Under the pieces are notes generated by a model that saw only the letters and a list, made by a program, of their open reading frames with translations, was not told where the DNA came from and searched no databases. The position numbers and the translations under genes are program-made. This document shows, one piece after another, positions 1-9,273 of a DNA stretch of 64,000 nucleotides. Within the stretch, counting starts at the first letter, position 1; every line of letters begins with the position of its first letter. Location of the stretch: the NCBI RefSeq assembly GCF_009749405.1, contig NZ_WBIQ01000001.1, positions 124,001 through 188,000 of the forward strand. Direction: 5' to 3'. This stretch comes from Agromyces lapidis (GTDB taxonomy: Bacteria; Actinomycetota; Actinomycetes; Actinomycetales; Microbacteriaceae).

Positions 1-83
1 GGTGGGCGGTCGGCCGCGAGCCGCGGCCGGGCACCCGCGCCGTCCGCTGGATCACGCACACCTTCCCGAGGAGCGAGCAATGA
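1..83 (+). CDS. 3' end of an unidentified upstream gene (partial)
   Basis: One frame is open from the window edge to a TGA at 81-83 and gives about 26 codons ending in ...RWITHTFPRSEQ. The stop overlaps the ATG of the MFS gene at 80-82 as ATGA, the usual sign of translational coupling. I infer that this is the tail of a gene cotranscribed with the exporter. A small transcriptional regulator (ArsR, MarR or TetR type) would be a common partner of such an exporter, but no domain can be recognised in so short a piece. Confidence 0.5.
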   Translation, partial: WAVGREPRPGTRAVRWITHTFPRSEQ

Positions 84-1393
84 GCGAGCTGACGGAGACC
101 GACGGGTCTCGATACGGCGCTGGCGCGCCGACTCGACCGGCTGGGGGTGGCGCCCGACGCCGGTTGCCGCTCGTCGCCAGCCTCGCGGCCGCACTGTTCT
201 CGCTCGGCGGCAACGCGATCGCGCTCGTCGCCCTGCCGATCATCGCCCTCACGCAGACGGGTTCGCCGCTCGCAGCGGGCGTCGTCGGCGTCTTCGCGAC
301 CGTGCCGCTCATCATCGGCGGCGCGCTCGGCGGCGTGCTCGTCGACCGATTCGGCTACCGGTCGTCGTCGATCGTCGCCGACCTCGCGAGCGCGGTCACG
401 GTGCTCGCCATCCCGCTGCTCCACGCGACGGTGGGACTGCCGTTCGGAGCGATGCTCGCACTCGTCTTCCTCGGAGGGCTCCTCGACCCGCCGGGCGACA
501 CGGCGAAGACCTCGATGACCCCTGACCTCGCGAAGCTCGCGCACTGGCCGATCGAGCGGGCCGCGGGCGCCCAGGCGGCCGTGCAGCGCACTGCGATGAT
601 GCTCGGCGCGGGCACGGCGGGCGCGCTCGTCGCGTTCCTCGGGCCGATGCCCGCGCTCGTGGTCGACGCGGGCGGGTTCCTCGTCTCGGCACTGCTCGTG
701 CTGTGCTTCGTGCCGCGCAGGCTCGGCGCCGAGCCTGAGGGCGACGTCGCCGACGCCGCGGAGGCGCCCGCGAAGGGCGGCGGCTTCGTCGAGGGGCTTC
801 GCTTCGTGGCATCCTCGCCGTTGCTTCGCGCGATCGTGCTGCTCGTGACGCTCACGAACGCGATCGACGCGGCCGGCATGACCGTGCTGAAGCCGCTGTA
901 TGCGACCGAGGTGCTCGGCGACCCCGCGCAGCTGGGCTTCATGGTCGGATGCTTCGCAGCCGGTGCGCTGACCGGCTCGGTGCTCTTCGGGGCGATCGGT
1001 CACCGCTTCTCGGGGCGGCTGATGTTCGCGGTGTGCTTCCTCATCGCCGGCACCGTGCCGTACGTGACGATGGCGCTCGGCGCGCCCGCGCCGGTGCTGC
1101 TGCCCGTGCTCGCGCTGTCGGGGCTGGCCGCGGGCGCCATCAACCCGATGATCTCGACCGCCATGTACGGGCTCATCCCCGACGGCATGCGCGCCCGGGT
1201 CTTCGGCGTGACCACCGCGGGCGTCGCCGCAACCATGCCGCTCGGCGCCCTCCTCGGCGGTCTCGCGGCCGAGCAGGCGGGGCTCGTGCCGACCCTCGTG
1301 GTGTGCGCCGGACTCTATCTCGTGCTCGCGTCGAGCCCGCTCTACCTGCGGGCCTTCTCGGGGCTCCGCGCCGCGTCGGCGACTGCTCGCTAG
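80..1393 (+). CDS. MFS transporter, macrolide/drug-efflux-like
   Basis: Membrane protein of 437 aa with about 12 hydrophobic segments. It carries the MFS loop motif GGVLVDRFGYR between helices 2 and 3 and a DPPGDTAKTSMTP loop like that of MefA-type or enterobactin-exporter-type MFS_3 proteins. Export of a small molecule by proton antiport is the family role; the substrate is unknown. The ATG at 80 is chosen because GAGGAG lies 6-11 nt upstream and because it overlaps the previous stop. A GTG at 2 in the same frame would lie inside the upstream gene. Residues 9-20 are encoded by a copy of the palindromic repeat family (105-138), so the N-terminal tail is probably repeat-derived. A T-tailed terminator follows. 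Confidence 0.85.
   Translation: MSELTETDGSRYGAGAPTRPAGGGARRRLPLVASLAAALFSLGGNAIALVALPIIALTQTGSPLAAGVVGVFATVPLIIGGALGGVLVDRFGYRSSSIVADLASAVTVLAIPLLHATVGLPFGAMLALVFLGGLLDPPGDTAKTSMTPDLAKLAHWPIERAAGAQAAVQRTAMMLGAGTAGALVAFLGPMPALVVDAGGFLVSALLVLCFVPRRLGAEPEGDVADAAEAPAKGGGFVEGLRFVASSPLLRAIVLLVTLTNAIDAAGMTVLKPLYATEVLGDPAQLGFMVGCFAAGALTGSVLFGAIGHRFSGRLMFAVCFLIAGTVPYVTMALGAPAPVLLPVLALSGLAAGAINPMISTAMYGLIPDGMRARVFGVTTAGVAATMPLGALLGGLAAEQAGLVPTLVVCAGLYLVLASSPLYLRAFSGLRAASATAR
105..138. repeat. REP-like palindromic repeat inside the MFS gene
   Basis: The 34-nt element starts GGTCTCGATACGGCG and ends CGACTCGACC. It matches the 33-nt family seen at 19366, 19747 and 27369 with one extra base in the centre. 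It lies in frame near the 5' end of the exporter gene. Confidence 0.7.
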
Positions 1394-1403
1394 GAGCATC
1401 CGT

Positions 1404-1426
1404 ACCCCCCATTCGGGGGTGATTTT
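1404..1426 (+). terminator. Intrinsic terminator after the MFS gene
   Basis: The stem ACCCCC / GGGGGT has a 4-5 nt loop and is followed by GATTTT. It is one of the few terminators in the window with a T run. It ends transcription of the exporter before the adhesin gene. Confidence 0.65.
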
Positions 1427-1475
1427 GTACCATCCCCTGTTCGAGGGAGTACCGCCCCAAATAGGTTGTGGCCAG

Positions 1476-1493
1476 GCGACGCGGGGGCGTCGC
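1476..1493 (+). promoter_or_regulatory. 5'-UTR hairpin before the TIG-repeat gene
   Basis: The perfect 7-bp stem GCGACGC / GCGTCGC has a GGGG loop and sits 26 nt upstream of the chosen ATG (1519). It could influence translation or mRNA stability. Nothing further can be read from it. Confidence 0.35.
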
Positions 1494-1518
1494 AATGTGC
1501 ACTCTGGGGGGACGTGAC

Positions 1519-4500
1519 ATGCAGCTCGAACGCGCGCGCTCGAACACTGACCGGAGGCGCCGAGGGGCGCACAGGGCAACGGATCCGAGAGGGCGCGCGA
1601 TGCGCTGGCTCGCCGCCGTGGGAGTGATCGCGCTCACCGCCGGCGGCGGGGCGGTCTCGGCTCAGGCTGCGCCCGGCGACGAGTCATATGCCGAGGGCCA
1701 GTTCCTCTCGGGTTCGCTCCTCGATCTCATCGACCTCAGCAGCATCATCGGCATCGACGGCGAGACCGCCTCGAGCGACGGGGTGACGCCCGAGACGAAC
1801 TCGACGAATCTCGATCTCACGGCGCTCGGCCTGCTCAACATCGACATCGGCGGTGGTCTCCAGATCCCGCTGGACTTCGCCGACGCCGGGGTCGTCGGCC
1901 AGTACGCGAGCGCCCAGATCGACGGCTCCTCGATCGGCGCCTCGGGTCTCATCTCGGATTCCGGCGCGATCGGAACGGGCGTCACCCCCGCTCCCGGAGT
2001 CGCGCCCGGGCCGATGAGCGTCGACCTCGCAGACCTGCTCGGCGCCGAGTTCGCCGGCACCGTCTCCGACCTCGACCTCACGCTCGGGGCGATCAGCGCG
2101 AACGCCACGGCGACGTCGGGCGGCACGCCTGCGGGCGACTACGAGATCGCGAGCGCGACCGTCGTGGTCGACAGCCCGATCGTCGAAGGGATCACCGGAA
2201 CCGTCAACGGCGCGGTCGCCGAACTCGACACGGCGGTCGACGGGCTCGCGGGCCCTGATGGCGCACTCGTGGACGGCGTGCTGTCCGCCGTCAGCAGCGT
2301 GCTCGCCGTCGGCGGTCTGGGCGACGCCTCGGCGACGGTCACCGTCGACCTGCAGGCGGCGGCCGACGCGGTGCTCGCGCAACCGCTCGACTCGGGCGGC
2401 GGCGTCGTGATCGACCTCGCCCAGGGCACCGTGACGCTCGATCTCGAGCAGCTCGTCGGCGGCCTGAACTCGCTCGACCCGAGCACCGAGCTGCTCTCGT
2501 CCGCCGTGCTGACCGAGGTCACGACGCAGGTCGCCGACCTCGTCGACGGACTCACCGAGGATCTCGGGGTGGCGATCACCGACGCCCTCAACAGTGCGGT
2601 GGTCTCGGTCGACGTGGACGTCAACGCCGTCGGACTGGTTCCCCTCGTGAACGTCACCGTCACGGGAACTCTTCAGCAGATCGTTGCGGGCACCGCCACC
2701 GTCGGCATCACGGCGCTCGGCCTCCTCCCGATCACCGGGCTCACGAGCGCCGTAGTGCTCGGCGTGCTCGGCCCGATCGTCGATGCGGTCATCAACCCGA
2801 CCACCGGGGCGCTCGGCACCCTGCTCACGACGCTGACGAACGACGTGCTGAACCCGGTGATCGACAGCCTCAACCCCGCCCTGTTGCTGCTCAACACGAT
2901 CGTGTCGCTGCTCGCGAACGTGCAGGAGCCCGAGCCGGCCGTGCAGGGCGCGGTCTTCGAGGAGACGGCGCTGCGGCTCAGCGTGCTGCCCACCGCCATC
3001 GTGCCCGGGCTGCTCGAACTGAACCTCGCCCGCGCGCTCGTCGGCCCCAACCTCGTCGCGCCGGTGCTGACGACGCTGACGCCGGATGCGGGTCCGACCG
3101 CCGGCGGCACGCTCGTCACCATCGACGGCACGGCCCTCGGCGGTGCGACCGCGGTGACGGTGGATGGGGTGTCGGTGCCGTTCACGCAGGTGAGCGACAC
3201 GGAGATCACGTTCGAGACGCCGGCTCACGCGGCGGGGACGGTCGATGTGGTCGTGACGACCGCGGTCGGCTCCTCGGGTGCGTTGCCGTTCACCTATGTT
3301 CCGGCTCCGGTCCTGACGGAGCTCGATCCCGATGAGGGACCGACGGCGGGCGGCACGAGCGTCACCGTCACCGGCACCGATCTGGGGGATGCCACGGATG
3401 TCACCGTGGATGGGGTGTCGGTGTCGTTCACGCAGGTGAGTGACACCGAGATCACGTTCGTGACGCCGGCGCATGCGGCGGGGCCGGTCGATGTGGTGGT
3501 GACGACGCCGGGTGGTGCGAGTGGTGCGTTGCCGTTCACGTATGTGCCGGCGCCGGTGTTGGCGTCGTTGTCGCCGGATGAGGGTCCGGTCGCGGGGGGC
3601 ACGCTGGTCACGATCCTGGGTTCTGATCTGGCCGGTGCGACGGTGGTGACGGTCGATGGGGTGTCGGTGCCGTTCACCCAGGTGAGTGACACGGAGATCA
3701 CGTTCGAGTCGCCGGCGCATGTCGCGGGTGTCGTGGATGTGGTCGTGACGACGCCGGGTGGTGCGAGCAACGCGTTGCCGTTCACGTTCTTCGATGTGCC
3801 GGTGCTCACGAGTCTGGCGCCGGATGAGGGGCCGGCTGCGGGTGGCACCGCCGTCACGGTGACGGGTACGGCGTTGGGTGGTGCGACGTCGTTGACGGTC
3901 GATGGGGTGTCGGTGCCGTTCACGCAGGTGAGTGACACGGAGATCAGCTTCACGACCGAGCCGCATGCGGCGGGTCCGGTCGATGTGGTGGTGACGACGC
4001 CGGGTGGTGCGAGTGGACCGCTGGTGTTCACCTATCTGCCGGGGCCGGTGCTCGAGTCCCTCGATCCCGATGCGGGTCCGGTCGCGGGCGGTACGCCGGT
4101 GACGATCACGGGCACCGACCTGGCCGGTGCGACGGAGGTCACGGTTGATGGGGTGTCGGTGCCGTTCACGCAGGTGAGTGACACGGAGATCACGTTCGAG
4201 TCGCCCGCGCATGCTGCCGGTGTGGTCGATGTCGTGGTCACGACCGGGGGTGGGGTGAGCAACGCGTTGCCGTTCACCTATCGCGATGCGCCGACGATCA
4301 CGTTGCTCGACCCGGATGAGGGGCCGACGGCCGGTGGCACGATCGTGACGATCACGGGCACCGACCTTGCCGGTGCGACGGAGGTCACGGTCGACGGGGT
4401 GTCGGTGCCGTTCACGCAGGTGAGTGACACCGAGGTCGCGTTCACGACGCCGTCGCACGCGGCGGGCACGGTCGATGTGACGGTGTCGACGCCGGGTGGT

Positions 4501-7500
4501 GCGAGTGGTGCGTTGCCGTTCACGTACGTGCCGGCGCCGGTGCTGACCGGGCTGGATCCTGATGCCGGTCCGGTCGCGGGTGGCACGCCGGTGACGATCA
4601 CGGGCACCGACCTGGCCGGTGCGACCGAGGTGATCGTGGACGGGGTGTCGGTGCCGTTCACGCAGGTCAGCGACACCGAGATCAGCTTCGAAACCCCGGC
4701 GCATGCCGCGGGGCAGGTGCTCGTCGGTGTCGTGACGTCGGGCGGACCGAGCAACACGCTGCCGTTCAGCTATGTGCCTATGCCGGTGCTGACCGCGCTC
4801 GATCCCGGTGAGGGGCCGACGGCCGGTGGCACGCTGGTGACCATCACGGGCACGGCGCTCGGCGGTGCGACCGAGGTCACCATCGACGGGGTGTCGGTGC
4901 CGTTCACGCAGGTGAGCGACACGGAGATCACCTTCGAGACGCCGGCGCATGCGGCCGGAGCCGTCGACGTGATCGTGTCGACGCCGGGCGGTGACAGTGG
5001 TGCGTTGCCGTTCACGTACGTGCCCGCGCCGGTGCTCACGGCGTTGTCGCCGGATGCGGGTCCGGTCGCGGGTGGCACGCCGGTGACGATCACCGGCACC
5101 GACCTGGCCGGTGCGACCGCGGTGACGGTGGATGGGGTGTCGGTGGTGTTCACGCAGGTCAGCGACACCGAGATCACGTTCACGACCGAACCGCACGCGG
5201 CGGGCGAGGTGGACGTGGTCGTGACGACGCCGGGCGGTGCGAGCAACACGTTGCCGTTCACGTACTTCGATGTGCCGGTCCTGACGGAGCTTGATCCTGA
5301 TGAGGGGCCGGTTGCGGGTGGCACGTTGGTGTCGGTGACGGGTACCGATTTGGGTGGTGCGACGTCGTTGACGGTGGATGGGGTGTCGGTGCCGTTCACG
5401 CAGGTGAGTGACACGGAGATCACGTTCGTGACGCCGGCGCATGCGGCGGGGCCGGTCGATGTGGTGGTGTCGACGCCGGGTGGTGCGAGTGGTGCGTTGC
5501 CGTTCACGTATGTGCCGGCGCCGGTGTTGGCGTCGTTGTCGCCGGATGAGGGTCCGGTCGCGGGTGGCACGCTGGTCACGATCCTGGGTTCTGATCTGGC
5601 CGGTGCGACGGTGGTGACGGTGGATGGGGTGTCGGTGCCGTTCACCCAGGTGAGTGAGACGGAGATCACGTTCGAGTCGCCGGCGCATGTCGCGGGTGCG
5701 GTGGATGTGGTGGTGACGACGCCGGGCGGTGCGAGCAATGCGTTGCCGTTCACGTTCTTCGATGTGCCGGTGCTCACGAGTCTGGCGCCTGATGAGGGGC
5801 CGGCTGCGGGTGGCACCGCCGTCACGGTGACGGGTACGGCGTTGGGTGGTGCGACGTCGTTGACGGTCGATGGGGTGTCGGTGCCGTTCACGCAGGTGAG
5901 CGACACGGAGATCAGCTTCACGACCGAGCCGCATGCGGCGGGTCCGGTCGATGTGGTGGTGACGACGCCGGGTGGTGCGAGTGGACCGCTGGTGTTCACC
6001 TATCTGCCTGGGCCGGTGCTCGAGTCCCTCGATCCCGATGCGGGTCCGGTGGCGGGTGGCACGCCGGTGACGATCACGGGCACCGACCTTGCCGGTGCGA
6101 CGGAGGTCACGGTTGATGGGGTGTCGGTGCCGTTCACGCAGGTGAGTGACACGGAGATCACGTTCGAGTCGCCCGCGCATGCTGCCGGTGCGGTCGATGT
6201 CGTGGTCACGACCGGGGGTGGGGTGAGCAACGCGTTGCCGTTCACCTATCGCGATGCGCCGACGATCACGTTGCTCGACCCGGATGAGGGGCCGACGGCC
6301 GGTGGCACGATCGTGACGATCACGGGCACCGACCTTGCCGGTGCGACGGAGGTCACGGTCGACGGGGTGTCGGTGCCGTTCACGCAGGTGAGTGACACCG
6401 AGGTCGCGTTCACGACGCCGTCGCACGCGGCGGGCACGGTCGATGTGACGGTGTCGACGCCGGGTGGTGCGAGTGGTGCGTTGCCGTTCACGTACGTGCC
6501 GGCGCCGGTGCTGACCGGGCTGGATCCTGATGCCGGTCCGGTCGCGGGTGGCACGCCGGTGACGATCACGGGCACCGACCTGGCCGGTGCGACCGAGGTG
6601 ATCGTGGACGGGGTGTCGGTGCCGTTCACGCAGGTCAGCGACACCGAGATCAGCTTCGAAACCCCGGCGCATGCCGCGGGGCAGGTGCTCGTCGGTGTCG
6701 TGACGTCGGGCGGACCGAGCAACACGCTGCCGTTCAGCTATGTGCCTATGCCGGTGCTGACCGCGCTCGATCCCGGTGAGGGGCCGACGGCCGGTGGCAC
6801 GCTGGTGACCATCACGGGCACGGCGCTCGGCGGTGCGACCGAGGTCACCATCGACGGGGTGTCGGTGCCGTTCACGCAGGTGAGCGACACGGAGATCACC
6901 TTCGAGACGCCGGCGCATGCGGCCGGAGCCGTCGACGTGATCGTGTCGACGCCGGGCGGTGACAGTGGTGCGTTGCCGTTCACGTACGTGCCCGCGCCGG
7001 TGCTCACGGCGTTGTCGCCGGATGCGGGTCCGGTCGCGGGTGGCACGCCGGTGACGATCACCGGCACCGACCTGGCCGGTGCGACCGCGGTGACGGTGGA
7101 TGGGGTGTCGGTGGTGTTCACGCAGGTCAGCGACACCGAGATCACGTTCACGACCGAACCGCACGCGGCGGGGACGGTCGACGTCGTCGTCGTGACCGCG
7201 GGCGGCGAGAGCGGGCCGCTGCCCTTCACCTACCTGCCCGCACCCGAGTTGAGCGCGCTCGCGCCGAGCGAGGGGCCGACGGCGGGCGGCACGAGCGTCA
7301 CCGTCACCGGCACCGACCTGGGGGATGCCACGGAGGTCACCGTTGACGGGGTGTCGGTGCCGTTCACGCAGGTGAGCGACACCGAGATCACCTTCGTGAC
7401 GCCGCCGCATGCGGCCGGACCCGTCGATGTCGTCGTCACGACGGCGGGGGGCGAGAGCAACGCACTGCCCTTCACCTACCTGGCGGCGGCGATCGACGAG

Positions 7501-7875
7501 ATCGATCCGCCGAGCGGGCCTGCGGCGGGCGGAACCGAGGTGACCATCTCGGGCCGATGCTTCACCGGTGCGACCGAGGTGCTGTTCGGCGAGAACCCGG
7601 CCACCTCGTTCGAGGTCGTCGATGACGGCACGATCGTGGCCGTGTCGCCGGCCGGCAGCGGGGTCGTCGACGTGACGGTCATCGGCAGCGAGGCGTGCGG
7701 CGAGGCGACCCTCGCCGACGCGTTCGGCTACGAGCCGGGGCCGTCGACGAAGCCCGGTGGCGCCATCGCCACGACCGGAGCGGAGCCGCTCGCGCCGCTC
7801 CTGCTGAGCGGTGCAGCCCTCCTCCTCGGCATCGGGTGCGTGCTGTTCACGAGGCGTCGTTCCGGTCGCGCATGA
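1519..7875 (+). CDS. Giant cell-wall-anchored TIG-repeat protein, choice-of-anchor G type
   Basis: Secreted protein of 2118 aa. A long basic N-region is followed by a hydrophobic core (about residues 28-48) and a likely cleavage after AQA. Residues about 50-510 are acidic, glycine-rich and resemble choice-of-anchor G proteins. From about residue 514 there are 18 tandem IPT/TIG domains of 82 aa, each with DGVSVxFTQVSDTEI, then one divergent unit. The end reads IATTGAEP, a hydrophobic helix and RRRSGRA, which fits a class E sortase (LAxTG-like) anchor. TIG arrays usually act as rigid stalks in adhesins; the ligand is unknown. The ATG at 1519 follows GGGGGGA; GTG 1468 and ATG 1495 are in-frame alternatives. 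The repeats use TTG, GGT and GAT codons far more than the flanks do. Confidence 0.85.
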   Translation: MQLERARSNTDRRRRGAHRATDPRGRAMRWLAAVGVIALTAGGGAVSAQAAPGDESYAEGQFLSGSLLDLIDLSSIIGIDGETASSDGVTPETNSTNLDLTALGLLNIDIGGGLQIPLDFADAGVVGQYASAQIDGSSIGASGLISDSGAIGTGVTPAPGVAPGPMSVDLADLLGAEFAGTVSDLDLTLGAISANATATSGGTPAGDYEIASATVVVDSPIVEGITGTVNGAVAELDTAVDGLAGPDGALVDGVLSAVSSVLAVGGLGDASATVTVDLQAAADAVLAQPLDSGGGVVIDLAQGTVTLDLEQLVGGLNSLDPSTELLSSAVLTEVTTQVADLVDGLTEDLGVAITDALNSAVVSVDVDVNAVGLVPLVNVTVTGTLQQIVAGTATVGITALGLLPITGLTSAVVLGVLGPIVDAVINPTTGALGTLLTTLTNDVLNPVIDSLNPALLLLNTIVSLLANVQEPEPAVQGAVFEETALRLSVLPTAIVPGLLELNLARALVGPNLVAPVLTTLTPDAGPTAGGTLVTIDGTALGGATAVTVDGVSVPFTQVSDTEITFETPAHAAGTVDVVVTTAVGSSGALPFTYVPAPVLTELDPDEGPTAGGTSVTVTGTDLGDATDVTVDGVSVSFTQVSDTEITFVTPAHAAGPVDVVVTTPGGASGALPFTYVPAPVLASLSPDEGPVAGGTLVTILGSDLAGATVVTVDGVSVPFTQVSDTEITFESPAHVAGVVDVVVTTPGGASNALPFTFFDVPVLTSLAPDEGPAAGGTAVTVTGTALGGATSLTVDGVSVPFTQVSDTEISFTTEPHAAGPVDVVVTTPGGASGPLVFTYLPGPVLESLDPDAGPVAGGTPVTITGTDLAGATEVTVDGVSVPFTQVSDTEITFESPAHAAGVVDVVVTTGGGVSNALPFTYRDAPTITLLDPDEGPTAGGTIVTITGTDLAGATEVTVDGVSVPFTQVSDTEVAFTTPSHAAGTVDVTVSTPGGASGALPFTYVPAPVLTGLDPDAGPVAGGTPVTITGTDLAGATEVIVDGVSVPFTQVSDTEISFETPAHAAGQVLVGVVTSGGPSNTLPFSYVPMPVLTALDPGEGPTAGGTLVTITGTALGGATEVTIDGVSVPFTQVSDTEITFETPAHAAGAVDVIVSTPGGDSGALPFTYVPAPVLTALSPDAGPVAGGTPVTITGTDLAGATAVTVDGVSVVFTQVSDTEITFTTEPHAAGEVDVVVTTPGGASNTLPFTYFDVPVLTELDPDEGPVAGGTLVSVTGTDLGGATSLTVDGVSVPFTQVSDTEITFVTPAHAAGPVDVVVSTPGGASGALPFTYVPAPVLASLSPDEGPVAGGTLVTILGSDLAGATVVTVDGVSVPFTQVSETEITFESPAHVAGAVDVVVTTPGGASNALPFTFFDVPVLTSLAPDEGPAAGGTAVTVTGTALGGATSLTVDGVSVPFTQVSDTEISFTTEPHAAGPVDVVVTTPGGASGPLVFTYLPGPVLESLDPDAGPVAGGTPVTITGTDLAGATEVTVDGVSVPFTQVSDTEITFESPAHAAGAVDVVVTTGGGVSNALPFTYRDAPTITLLDPDEGPTAGGTIVTITGTDLAGATEVTVDGVSVPFTQVSDTEVAFTTPSHAAGTVDVTVSTPGGASGALPFTYVPAPVLTGLDPDAGPVAGGTPVTITGTDLAGATEVIVDGVSVPFTQVSDTEISFETPAHAAGQVLVGVVTSGGPSNTLPFSYVPMPVLTALDPGEGPTAGGTLVTITGTALGGATEVTIDGVSVPFTQVSDTEITFETPAHAAGAVDVIVSTPGGDSGALPFTYVPAPVLTALSPDAGPVAGGTPVTITGTDLAGATAVTVDGVSVVFTQVSDTEITFTTEPHAAGTVDVVVVTAGGESGPLPFTYLPAPELSALAPSEGPTAGGTSVTVTGTDLGDATEVTVDGVSVPFTQVSDTEITFVTPPHAAGPVDVVVTTAGGESNALPFTYLAAAIDEIDPPSGPAAGGTEVTISGRCFTGATEVLFGENPATSFEVVDDGTIVAVSPAGSGVVDVTVIGSEACGEATLADAFGYEPGPSTKPGGAIATTGAEPLAPLLLSGAALLLGIGCVLFTRRRSGRA
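3430..7165 (+). repeat. Tandem duplication of an eight-domain TIG block
   Basis: About 3430-5198 recurs at about 5398-7166 with an offset of exactly 1968 nt, that is eight 246-nt domain units. The two copies differ at only a few positions. The duplication is therefore recent compared with divergence between different units, or is kept uniform by gene conversion. Confidence 0.85.
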
Positions 7876-7893
7876 CCATGACCCCGTGAGGTG

Positions 7894-7927
7894 ACGGTGC
7901 CCGGCACGAGATCGTGCCGGGCACCGT
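7894..7927 (+). terminator. Terminator after the TIG-repeat gene
   Basis: A perfect 16-bp stem beginning ACGGTGCCCGGCACGA has a minimal GA centre, 18 nt after the stop codon. No T run follows, as is common in high-GC actinobacteria. Confidence 0.75.
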
Positions 7928-7933
7928 TCTGCA

Positions 7934-7957
7934 CACCCCCTACCGCGGTAGGGGGTG
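7934..7957. promoter_or_regulatory. 24-bp perfect palindrome upstream of the desaturase gene
   Basis: The half-site CACCCCCTACCG is repeated exactly in inverted orientation. It lies about 140 nt before the desaturase start and just upstream of a possible -10 TACGCT (8001-8006). A dimeric-regulator operator is the simplest reading. A second terminator stem is the alternative, although a strong terminator already lies 7 nt upstream. Confidence 0.5.
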
Positions 7958-8094
7958 CGAATGGCTCAGCCGTGTGATGCGCCCGGCCGAATCGGCTTCG
8001 TACGCTCACTGCACGGTCGGAACCCCCACCGATCGCAACCCCGAAGCGTTCGTCTGAGTCTCATTCGCACTTTCGGATGACGAGAAGAGCGAAC

Positions 8095-9231
8095 ATGAGC
8101 CTCCAGGTCGTAGAACGCCCCGACAGTGTGCTGGGCACCATGTCGCCCGTCATCCTGACCGCGGGGCGCCGCCGTGACGACGCCGTCGATCCGGCGCAGA
8201 GCGGATTCGCGCGACTCTCGCGCCAGATCAAGGCCGAGGGGCTGCTCGATCGCTTCGTCGGCTTCTACGTCCGCAAGGCCGTGTTCTGGGCCGTCGTGCT
8301 CGGCGCCGCAGTCGCGGCGTCGGTCATGCTCGGCGACTCGTGGTGGCAGCTCGTCATCGCGGCAGTGCTCGGCGTCGTCTTCACCCAGTTCGCCTTCATG
8401 GCGCACGAGGCCTCGCACCGGCAGATCTTCCGATCGGGGCCGGTCAACGACTGGGCCGGGCTCGTTCTCGCCGATCTGGTCGTGGGCATCAGCTACAGCT
8501 GGTGGATGAACAAGCACACCCGCCACCACGGCAACCCGAACGTCATCGGCCGCGACCCCGACATCGCGAAGGACACGATCTCGTTCCTCGAAGAGGATGC
8601 CGCGCAGAGCCGTGGTCTCGTCAGGCTGATCACGCGCAAGCAGGGCTACCTCTTCTTCCCGCTGCTGCTGCTCGAGGGCCTCAACCTGCACGTGCACGGC
8701 ATCCGGCACGTGCTCGACCGCCGCAACAACGTGAAGCGTCGCGGCCTCGAGCTCGCCTTCATCGGCGTGCGGCTCGTCGGCGTCACCGCGCTCGTGTTCT
8801 GGGCGTTCCCGCCGCTGCTCGCTGCCGCGTTCCTCTTCGTGCAGCTCGCCGTCTTCGGGGTCTACATGGGCGCGTCGTTCGCGCCGAACCACAAGGGCAT
8901 GCCGCTCATCCCGCGCGGGGTCCGCGTCGACTTCCTCGAGCGCCAGGTGCTCACGAGCCGCAACATCCGCGGCGGGCGATTCATGGATGCGCTCATGGGA
9001 GGCCTCAACTATCAGATCGAGCACCACCTCTTCCCGAGCATGGCGCGACCGGCGCTCAAACGCACGCAGCAGATCGTGCGCGAGTACTGCCGCGAGAACG
9101 ACATCCGCTACACCGAGACCGGACTGATCGAGTCGTACGGCATCGTCATCGCCTACCTCAACCGGGTCGGGCTCGCCGCGCGCGATCCCTTCGACTGCCC
9201 GATGATCCAGGGGTACCGCCGGCGCGACTGA
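8095..9231 (+). CDS. Fatty acid desaturase (membrane, diiron)
   Basis: Protein of 378 aa that introduces a double bond into acyl chains at the membrane and needs ferredoxin or a similar electron donor. The three histidine boxes are complete: HEASH at residues 104-108, HTRHH at 141-145 and QIEHH at 307-311. The last box is the QxxHH form found in front-end and DesA3-like acyl desaturases. Hydrophobic pairs surround the boxes. The ATG at 8095 is preferred over the in-frame ATG at 8077 because AGAAG precedes it at reasonable spacing, but the choice is not secure. No ferredoxin reductase is adjacent. The gene may be controlled through the palindrome at 7934-7957. It is convergent with the DksA-like gene. 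Confidence 0.85.
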   Translation: MSLQVVERPDSVLGTMSPVILTAGRRRDDAVDPAQSGFARLSRQIKAEGLLDRFVGFYVRKAVFWAVVLGAAVAASVMLGDSWWQLVIAAVLGVVFTQFAFMAHEASHRQIFRSGPVNDWAGLVLADLVVGISYSWWMNKHTRHHGNPNVIGRDPDIAKDTISFLEEDAAQSRGLVRLITRKQGYLFFPLLLLEGLNLHVHGIRHVLDRRNNVKRRGLELAFIGVRLVGVTALVFWAFPPLLAAAFLFVQLAVFGVYMGASFAPNHKGMPLIPRGVRVDFLERQVLTSRNIRGGRFMDALMGGLNYQIEHHLFPSMARPALKRTQQIVREYCRENDIRYTETGLIESYGIVIAYLNRVGLAARDPFDCPMIQGYRRRD

Positions 9232-9273
9232 GCGTGAGCGGGGCGGCGCCGCCGGTGGCCTCGACCGGACCGT

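Noticed and set aside
1684..7410. A 1908-codon open frame on the minus strand across the TIG repeats
   Set aside because: It is the antisense shadow of a GC-rich tandem repeat. The translation is a monotonous Arg/His/Asp-rich string with no domain, and the plus strand has a signal peptide, TIG domains and a wall anchor.
3058..7494. Regular 246-nt periodicity considered as a CRISPR or satellite array
   Set aside because: The period is a whole number of codons, the reading frame is open throughout and each unit is a TIG domain.
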